DNA from: Ruminococcus sp. UBA7158
GTDB taxonomy: Bacteria > Bacillota > Clostridia > Oscillospirales > Ruminococcaceae
Assembly: GCA_002491605.1 (NCBI GenBank)
Contig: DKWG01000060.1
Span: 1 to 5,814 of the forward strand
Length of the DNA stretch: 5,814 nucleotides
Direction: 5' to 3'
The translations under genes and the position numbers were made by a program. Shown here piece after piece: positions 1 through 3,274 of this stretch. Position 1 is the first letter of the stretch; every line of letters begins with the position of its first letter. Under the pieces are notes generated by a model, which was given only the letters and a program-made list of their open reading frames with translations, ran no database searches and was not told the DNA's origin.

Positions 1-2
1 TC

Positions 3-22
3 ATATCTATTGATAACGCAGA
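3..22 (+). repeat. 20-bp shared upstream motif, copy 1
   Basis: The sequence ATATCTATTGATAACGCAGA occurs here and, perfectly, on the opposite strand at the other end of the window (5795-5814). It ends 29 bp before the TTGTAA -35 box of the VTC promoter. The second copy is 29 bp before the TTGTAA box of the GH94 promoter. The 29 bp in between are not conserved, so the fixed distance argues for a protein-binding site centred near -75 rather than a simple duplication. It contains a short TATC-N4-GATA dyad. It could instead be a terminal inverted repeat. Confidence 0.55.
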
Positions 23-51
23 AATTCATCGACTATTTTCATTATTTACTA

Positions 52-81
52 TTGTAATGTGACACCTGAGTATGCTATAAT
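52..81 (+). promoter_or_regulatory. sigma-A-type promoter of the VTC/DUF4956 unit
   Basis: TTGTAA (52-57), an 18-bp spacer and TATAAT (76-81), with an extended -10 TG at 73-74. Transcription would start near 88, leaving a leader of about 190 nt before the VTC start codon. The -35 continues as TTGTAATG and the -10 is followed by N-ATTTTA, both shared with the GH94 promoter at the other end of the window. Confidence 0.6.
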
Positions 82-141
82 AATTTTATACGGCTATTAT
101 GATTATTTAGTTGCGCTGTTTTCTTGCGGCTAAGGCGGCAA

Positions 142-189
142 ATGAAGACGATGTGCAATTGTTTTACAGCGTTCTGCATTGCACTGTAA
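142..189 (+). CDS. possible 15-codon leader peptide before the VTC gene
   Basis: An ATG at 142 is preceded by an AAGG-type Shine-Dalgarno (132-135) at 6 nt and opens a 15-residue frame, MKTMCNCFTAFCIAL, with three cysteines. It ends in TAA at 187-189. Two mutually exclusive short stems lie in it: 153-159 with 178-184, and 164-169 with 184-189. This is the arrangement expected of a leader-peptide switch, but no terminator and no clear sequestration of the downstream ribosome site is visible. Short frames arise by chance, so this is a weak call. Confidence 0.2.
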   Translation: MKTMCNCFTAFCIAL

Positions 190-276
190 TTAATGTTTTT
201 AGTATCGTGTTTGGCTCAGCTATGAATTGTTAATGTAATGCAGCTGCTGATTATATAAAATCGGAGGATTTTAAAA

Positions 277-1089
277 ATGGCAAAGCTGACCTTTAAACGC
301 TGTGAAAAGAAATTCCTCTTGTCACTTGGTCAGTATGAGATGCTGAAAAGCGAAATCCTGAAAAACGGTATGGTATACGACAAGTACTGCAAGGGCGGTG
401 TTGTCTATAAGATTTACAACATTTATTTTGACGATGATGAAAATTCCGTCATACGAAAGTCGATAAGCCATCCGAAATTTAAGGAAAAGTTTAGAATGCG
501 CTCATATTTTATCCCTAAATCCGGTGAAGACACTGTCTTTTTAGAGATAAAGCGGAAGATAAAGGGCACAGTAGTTAAGCGCAGGGCAACGCTTACATAT
601 AAAGAAGCGCTTGATTTTATTGAAAACGGCACTCGCCCCGATACTGACGATTATCTGGAAAATAAGGTCTTGGATGAGCTTGAGTACTATATGAGTATTC
701 ACAATGTGCGTCCTAAGGTGTTTATCAGCTATGAGCGAATGGCATTTTTCGGTGGGGACGATCCTGACTTCCGAGTCACGTTTGACCGCAACATAACAAC
801 ACGCCGTACAGATTTAAGGCTTGATATGGGCGTATACGGAGACAAGCTTTTGGCTGATGATGAGGTGCTGATGGAGGTAAAAATCCCCGGCTCAATACCG
901 ATATGGTTTTCAGACCTTCTCGCTCGTCACGAAATATACATATCCGGTTTTTCAAAGTACGGCAACGAGTATTCCAAGTTCAAAGGTCATGATTTTCTGC
1001 ACTATTCTTCCCGAAGAGATAAACCTTTGTCAAATACATCTCTCTTGAATGAAAAGCACGATCTGCAAAAAGAGCAGAGCAATGCTTAG
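277..1089 (+). CDS. VTC-domain polyphosphate polymerase
   Basis: A 270-residue protein of the bacterial VTC family, relatives of the catalytic domain of yeast Vtc4, which makes polyphosphate from ATP inside a triphosphate-tunnel barrel. The basic and acidic residues expected to line such a tunnel are visible: R8/E10/K11/K12 near the start (FKRCEKKF), R73 and R75 (FRMRSY), E90-K92-K94 (LEIKRK), K101-R102, R154 (SYER), R166/D170/R171, E200-K202 (MEVKIPG) and K227 (FSKYG). There is no signal peptide or membrane span, so it is cytoplasmic and probably docked by the DUF4956 membrane protein encoded next. The length is normal for the bacterial single-domain form; the SPX domain of the yeast protein is absent. 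GGAGG at 263-267 lies 9 nt before the ATG, fixing the start. The polar C-terminal tail (about 245-270) looks disordered. Polyphosphate synthesis is inferred from the family; the domain call is firm. Confidence 0.9.
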   Translation: MAKLTFKRCEKKFLLSLGQYEMLKSEILKNGMVYDKYCKGGVVYKIYNIYFDDDENSVIRKSISHPKFKEKFRMRSYFIPKSGEDTVFLEIKRKIKGTVVKRRATLTYKEALDFIENGTRPDTDDYLENKVLDELEYYMSIHNVRPKVFISYERMAFFGGDDPDFRVTFDRNITTRRTDLRLDMGVYGDKLLADDEVLMEVKIPGSIPIWFSDLLARHEIYISGFSKYGNEYSKFKGHDFLHYSSRRDKPLSNTSLLNEKHDLQKEQSNA

Positions 1090-1169
1090 CATATAGATAT
1101 AGATATAAGCTTAAGACAACTGTCTTTGGCTGTAATTTACGGCGAAAAATAATTAACATATAGATAGGA
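1090..1169 (+). repeat. short intercistronic spacer with repeated CATATAGATA
   Basis: The decamer CATATAGATA occurs at 1090-1099 and again at 1157-1166. The first copy continues into a tandem ATATAG run (1091-1107). A weak hairpin (1113-1117 with 1122-1126) lies between them and has no T-run, so it should not stop transcription. The two flanking genes are therefore probably cotranscribed. No convincing independent promoter is visible. Confidence 0.35.
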
Positions 1170-1181
1170 ATGGACTTAATC

Positions 1182-1862
1182 ATGATGGATTTTCTTTTCC
1201 CGACAGCCTCTGTGGCTGACCTAACGGTTACAGGAGTATTAACAAGCATGGGATTTGCCCTCGTTTTGGGTGTAATACTCAGCATAGCTTATATAATTTC
1301 CCGAAAGAGAAAGGGCTATATTTCAAGCTTCCCGGCAGCTATAGTCGTTTTGGCACCGCTGATGGCAGGCGTTACAATGATAATAAATTCTAACGTTGCA
1401 ACAGCTATTTCGCTCGGAGGAGCTTTGGCACTGCTCAGGATAAGAAGCTACCCTAAGGACACTGCGGATATCGTAAGTCTTTTGTTCTCGCTGATTATAG
1501 GCATCGGCTGCGGCGTCGGCTATTATGGTATAACCATAATCATGACATTGGTTTTGTGTGCTATAATGATAGTTTTGAGCTTGACACATTTCGGAATACC
1601 GTCGCATAAGCACTTGCTTTTAAAAATAACCGTTCCCGAAGAACTGAATTTCGACGGAGCATTTGATGAAATATTGGACAAGTTCTGCGATGAGTTCACC
1701 TTAAAGGAAATAAGAACCTCAGATTTCGGCTCGCTTTATGAGCTTAGATATAATATCGTCCTTGACGACGGTGTGAACCGCAGAGAATTTATTGACGACC
1801 TGAGAACAAGAAACGGCAATTTGGATGTTTCTATGACCTTAAAGGAATTCGACGTTTCATGA
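1182..1862 (+). CDS. DUF4956 family membrane protein, VTC partner
   Basis: A membrane protein of about 226 residues with four predicted spans. Counted from an ATG at 1170, these are near 25-43, 53-72, 100-118 and 119-138, followed by a soluble C-terminal domain (about 145-230). Between spans 2 and 3 is the family signature, GALALLRIRSYPKDTAD at 84-100, corresponding to the usual G-A-L-x-x-x-R-F/I-R-x-x-x-K-D block. DUF4956 genes commonly sit beside bacterial VTC genes. Its biochemical role is not established; anchoring the polymerase or handling the product is an inference. An in-frame ATG at 1170 is abutted by AGGA (1166-1169), leaving no spacing for initiation, so ATG 1182 (12-nt spacing) is preferred; ATG 1185 is also possible. 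The spore-coat CotH-like gene often found in such clusters is not in this window. Confidence 0.85.
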   Translation: MMDFLFPTASVADLTVTGVLTSMGFALVLGVILSIAYIISRKRKGYISSFPAAIVVLAPLMAGVTMIINSNVATAISLGGALALLRIRSYPKDTADIVSLLFSLIIGIGCGVGYYGITIIMTLVLCAIMIVLSLTHFGIPSHKHLLLKITVPEELNFDGAFDEILDKFCDEFTLKEIRTSDFGSLYELRYNIVLDDGVNRREFIDDLRTRNGNLDVSMTLKEFDVS

Positions 1863-1909
1863 TTTTGCATTTGCACTGTCGTATGATTTTACGTTAACTC
1901 AGTAAGTAT

Positions 1910-1943
1910 AAATCCCCTTTGCTTTTAAGCAGAGGGGATTTTT
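1910..1943. terminator. bidirectional rho-independent terminator
   Basis: A 13-bp stem (1910-1922 with 1929-1941, one G-T pair) with a 6-nt loop runs into a T-run. It ends the VTC/DUF4956 unit 48 bp after the DUF4956 stop codon. The A-rich left flank gives a shorter T-run on the minus strand, so it can also stop transcripts arriving from the convergent regulator gene at 1995-2216. Confidence 0.85.
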
Positions 1944-1994
1944 GCAGTTGAGGTTATTATACTGATTTTGTAATGCATGGAGAGATATATGATA

Positions 1995-2216
1995 TTACTT
2001 TTTCTTGGGATAAGGCTTCTTTTCATCTGTAAGCCCTAAAAGATAATCGATGCTTGTGTTATGGAATTCGGATAGCTTTATGAGTGTTTCAATCGGTATG
2101 TTTCTTTTACCTATTTCATATGATGAGTAGCAGACTTGTGAACAGCTTAGATACTCTGATAAATCCTTCTGAGTCAGATCTTTATCTTCTCTTAAATCTC
2201 GGATTCTTTTGTACAT
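1995..2216 (-). CDS. small XRE-family HTH regulator, paralog 1
   Basis: A 73-residue single-domain Cro/CI (XRE) DNA-binding protein. Helix 2 is near residues 16-23 (QKDLSEYL), the recognition helix near 27-34 (QVCYSSYE), and the helices ending in SIDYLLGLTDE complete the five-helix fold. There is no effector or toxin domain. About 54 of 73 residues match the paralog at 2729-2950 and about 43 match the one at 2224-2445, including an identical TDE-x-KPYP tail. The ATG at 2216 lies only 7 bp after the TGA of the upstream regulator and lacks a good Shine-Dalgarno of its own, so it is probably translated by coupling. Cys25 and Cys29 sit at the edge of the recognition helix. DNA targets are unknown; autoregulation is the usual behaviour of such proteins. 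Confidence 0.85.
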   Translation of the reverse strand: MYKRIRDLREDKDLTQKDLSEYLSCSQVCYSSYEIGKRNIPIETLIKLSEFHNTSIDYLLGLTDEKKPYPKKK

Positions 2217-2223
2217 TTATTCG

Positions 2224-2445
2224 TCACTTTACCTTTGGATAAGGCTTTCTTTCGTCGGTAATTTCCAATAGATAATCGACGCTTGTATTGTAAATTTCAG
2301 ATAATTTTATCAGTATATCTGTTGGTATGTCTCTCGTTCCAAGTTCATAGTGCGAGTAACAAGTCTGCGTGCAATGTATGTAGTCAGCAATATCCTGCTG
2401 ACAGAGGTTGCTGTTCTCTCTCATGCATTTTAGTCTTTTATACAT
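2224..2445 (-). CDS. small XRE-family HTH regulator, paralog 2
   Basis: A 73-residue XRE protein, first gene of a two-gene minus-strand unit with the regulator at 1995-2216. It has the same layout: HTH around residues 16-34 (QQDIADYI, then QTCYSHYE), a conserved NTSVDYLL segment and a KPYP tail. It is the most diverged of the three paralogs and the richest in cysteine (C7, C15, C25, C29). A TTG one codon upstream (2446-2448) is better spaced from the AAGGA sequence. The paralogs all begin M-Y-K/Q-R at the ATG, so 2445 is chosen. A likely -10 is TATAAT at 2477-2482 on the minus strand, with a poor -35, which could mean it needs an activator. The function of the pair is not known. Confidence 0.83.
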   Translation of the reverse strand: MYKRLKCMRENSNLCQQDIADYIHCTQTCYSHYELGTRDIPTDILIKLSEIYNTSVDYLLEITDERKPYPKVK

Positions 2446-2476
2446 CAAGTATCATCCTTTTATTAGTAATATAACT

Positions 2477-2482
2477 ATTATA
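2477..2482 (-). promoter_or_regulatory. -10 box for the two-gene XRE unit
   Basis: TATAAT on the minus strand, 32 bp before the ATG at 2445. The hexamers 17-18 bp upstream are A-rich and match the -35 consensus poorly. This region overlaps the -35 box of a candidate plus-strand promoter (2502-2530), so the two would fire in opposite directions and may exclude each other. Confidence 0.4.
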
Positions 2483-2501
2483 ATATCAGTAGCAATGTGT
2501 T

Positions 2502-2530
2502 TTTACTTTTAAATCGAATTGCTTTATAAT
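2502..2530 (+). promoter_or_regulatory. candidate divergent promoter, points away from the XRE unit
   Basis: TTTACT (2502-2507), a 17-bp spacer and a perfect TATAAT (2525-2530). Transcription would start near 2537 and meet a hairpin with T-run at 2611-2655, giving an RNA of about 120 nt. The only start codon with a Shine-Dalgarno-like AGGA is at 2563 and encodes 8 residues, so the transcript looks non-coding. AT-rich DNA gives false -10 boxes, hence the moderate confidence. Confidence 0.35.
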
Positions 2531-2562
2531 ACTAAAATATTGTTAAATAGGACTTATAAAAT

Positions 2563-2576
2563 ATGACCGCGGTCAT
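2563..2576. promoter_or_regulatory. perfect 14-bp GC-rich palindrome, candidate operator
   Basis: ATGACCGCGGTCAT is a perfect palindrome in otherwise very AT-rich spacer. It extends to 2560-2579 with one mismatched pair. It lies about 100 bp upstream of the two-gene XRE unit and just downstream of the candidate plus-strand promoter. This position suits a repressor site or a dimer-binding site. No second copy was noticed in the window. Confidence 0.4.
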
Positions 2577-2610
2577 TTTGATATCTTGAAATTGTCGAAG
2601 AAATAAAGAA

Positions 2611-2655
2611 AGCATCATATACTCATTATAAAAATGAATATATGATGCTGTTTTT
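2611..2655. terminator. AT-rich hairpin terminator between XRE units
   Basis: A 17-bp stem with one mismatch (2611-2627 with 2633-2649) and a 5-nt loop. On the plus strand it is followed by TTTTT (2651-2655). On the minus strand it is followed by a T-rich run that would end the transcript of the regulator at 2729-2950. It therefore probably works in both directions. It is the only clear structure in the spacer between about 2580 and 2728; I see nothing else supported there. Confidence 0.6.
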
Positions 2656-2728
2656 ATGTTTGCTTTGGCGCATAACAATCCCCGGTTCCACATAAGGAGA
2701 TAAATACGGAATAAACAACAATATAATG

Positions 2729-2950
2729 TTATTTCTTATTGGGATAAGGCTTCTTCTCATCAGTAAGTCCCAAAAGGTAGTCAACACTTGTATTATAAAA
2801 CTGTGCAAGCTTTATAAGCACTTGAGTTGGAATGTCCCTGATTCCCAGTTCGTAATGAGAATAGCCGACCTGAGAACAATTTAAATACTTTGCGATATCC
2901 TTCTGTTTGAGGTCTTTGTCCTCGCGTAAATCTCTGATTCTTTGATACAT
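2729..2950 (-). CDS. small XRE-family HTH regulator, paralog 3
   Basis: A 73-residue single-domain XRE protein, transcribed alone. HTH helices fall near residues 16-23 (QKDIAKYL) and 27-34 (QVGYSHYE), with the shared NTSVDYLLGLTDE segment and KPYP tail. Position 29, a Cys in the other two, is Gly here; Cys25 is kept. A GGGTGAT sequence precedes the ATG at 2950. Upstream are a TATAAT (2989-2994) flanked by a 10-bp inverted repeat and a divergent plus-strand promoter containing a palindrome. This is the classic layout for a self-controlling repressor that also controls a divergent transcript. The leader before the ATG resembles that of paralog 2, pointing to duplication of gene plus leader. Its target is unknown. 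Confidence 0.85.
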   Translation of the reverse strand: MYQRIRDLREDKDLKQKDIAKYLNCSQVGYSHYELGIRDIPTQVLIKLAQFYNTSVDYLLGLTDEKKPYPNKK

Positions 2951-2960
2951 TTAGCATCAC

Positions 2961-3005
2961 CCATATTGTTCTTAATAATAAAAAGTATATTATAAAACAA
3001 TATGG
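2961..3005 (-). promoter_or_regulatory. promoter and inverted-repeat operator of XRE paralog 3
   Basis: On the minus strand a TATAAT lies at 2989-2994, giving a start near 2982. A perfect 10-bp inverted repeat, CCATATTGTT (2961-2970) and AACAATATGG (2996-3005), brackets it, with half-site centres 35 bp apart. The hexamer at the expected -35 (3012-3017) is weak and overlaps the -35 box of the divergent promoter at 3010-3038. The geometry suggests autoregulation by an XRE dimer or tetramer. The same repeat could form a hairpin only if transcribed from further upstream. Confidence 0.45.
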
Positions 3006-3009
3006 CGTA

Positions 3010-3038
3010 TTGACTTTCAGTCCAAAATGGACTATTAT
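3010..3038 (+). promoter_or_regulatory. strong divergent promoter with palindromic operator
   Basis: TTGACT (3010-3015), a 17-bp spacer and TATTAT (3033-3038) form a near-consensus sigma-A promoter pointing away from XRE paralog 3. The spacer holds a perfect palindrome, AGTCCA-AAA-TGGACT (3019-3033), exactly where a repressor would block RNA polymerase. Transcription would start near 3045, 12 nt before a long hairpin element. No gene-sized ORF follows on this strand. Confidence 0.55.
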
Positions 3039-3044
3039 TAGTTT

Positions 3045-3158
3045 GCATGGTTCATGTACTAATTATCGTTTAAAAAGTGTTCAAAAAATTCGCCGCCGAA
3101 CCCATCATTCAGCGGTTTGGTGGCGAATTTTTGCTATCACTTTAAACGAGAATTAGTA
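3045..3158 (+). ncRNA. candidate structured small RNA
   Basis: Downstream of the promoter at 3010-3038 lies an elaborate nested inverted repeat. Outer arms 3057-3074 and 3141-3158 pair over 18 positions with one mismatch. After an internal loop, inner arms 3084-3102 and 3114-3132 pair over 19 positions around an 11-nt loop. Two of the inner pairs are G-U only when the plus strand is the RNA; the minus strand would have A-C mismatches. The inner arm ends in TTTTT (3128-3132) and could act as a terminator, giving an RNA of about 88 nt; read-through would allow the full fold of about 114 nt. It could also be a miniature inverted-repeat element. No known RNA family was recognised. Confidence 0.4.
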
Positions 3159-3177
3159 TTGCACCAACACAATATAT

Positions 3178-3220
3178 AAAAAATCGTCAGCCGTTCAAAG
3201 CTATGAACAGCTGACGATTT
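3178..3220 (-). terminator. rho-independent terminator of the GH94 gene
   Basis: A 17-bp stem with one mismatch (3181-3197 with 3204-3220), a 6-nt loop, and on the minus strand a run of six T after the stem (3183 down to 3178). It lies 55 bp after the GH94 stop codon at 3275. On the plus strand no T-run follows, so it acts in the minus direction. Confidence 0.88.
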
Positions 3221-3274
3221 CATATTTAATTTGTTCAGACCGAAAGCTTAATCTGCTGATTTGCCCTTGAAGTT

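Noticed and set aside
88..276. Known riboswitch in the VTC leader
   Set aside because: No conserved core of a riboswitch class I know was recognised; only weak local stems are present.
423..632. Minus-strand ORF inside the VTC gene
   Set aside because: Antisense shadow of a well-supported gene, with no Shine-Dalgarno and no recognisable domain.
980..1285. Minus-strand ORF spanning the VTC/DUF4956 junction
   Set aside because: It overlaps both real genes and has no family resemblance; a shadow frame.
1323..1613. Minus-strand ORF inside DUF4956
   Set aside because: Composition rich in Cys, Gln and Tyr is typical of an antisense frame across membrane-span codons.
2626..2808. Minus-strand ORF overlapping the end of XRE paralog 3, and a plus-strand ORF at 2283-2474 over paralog 2
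   Set aside because: Both are out of frame with real genes; the first runs through the hairpin terminator.
1995..2950. Toxin-antitoxin or prophage lysogeny region
   Set aside because: The XRE proteins resemble antitoxins or small repressors, but no toxin, integrase or phage gene is adjacent.
3047..3073. Eight-codon plus-strand ORF (MVHVLIIV) at the start of the candidate small RNA, and a similar one (MTAVILIS) at 2563-2589
   Set aside because: Both are short, hydrophobic and rich in V/I/L, which caught the eye. The first has no ribosome site, and frames this short are expected by chance. Kept only as a remark for anyone testing leader-peptide control.
2449..3180. CRISPR array or tandem-repeat locus
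   Set aside because: The palindromes differ from one another in sequence and spacing; there are no regular repeats and spacers.
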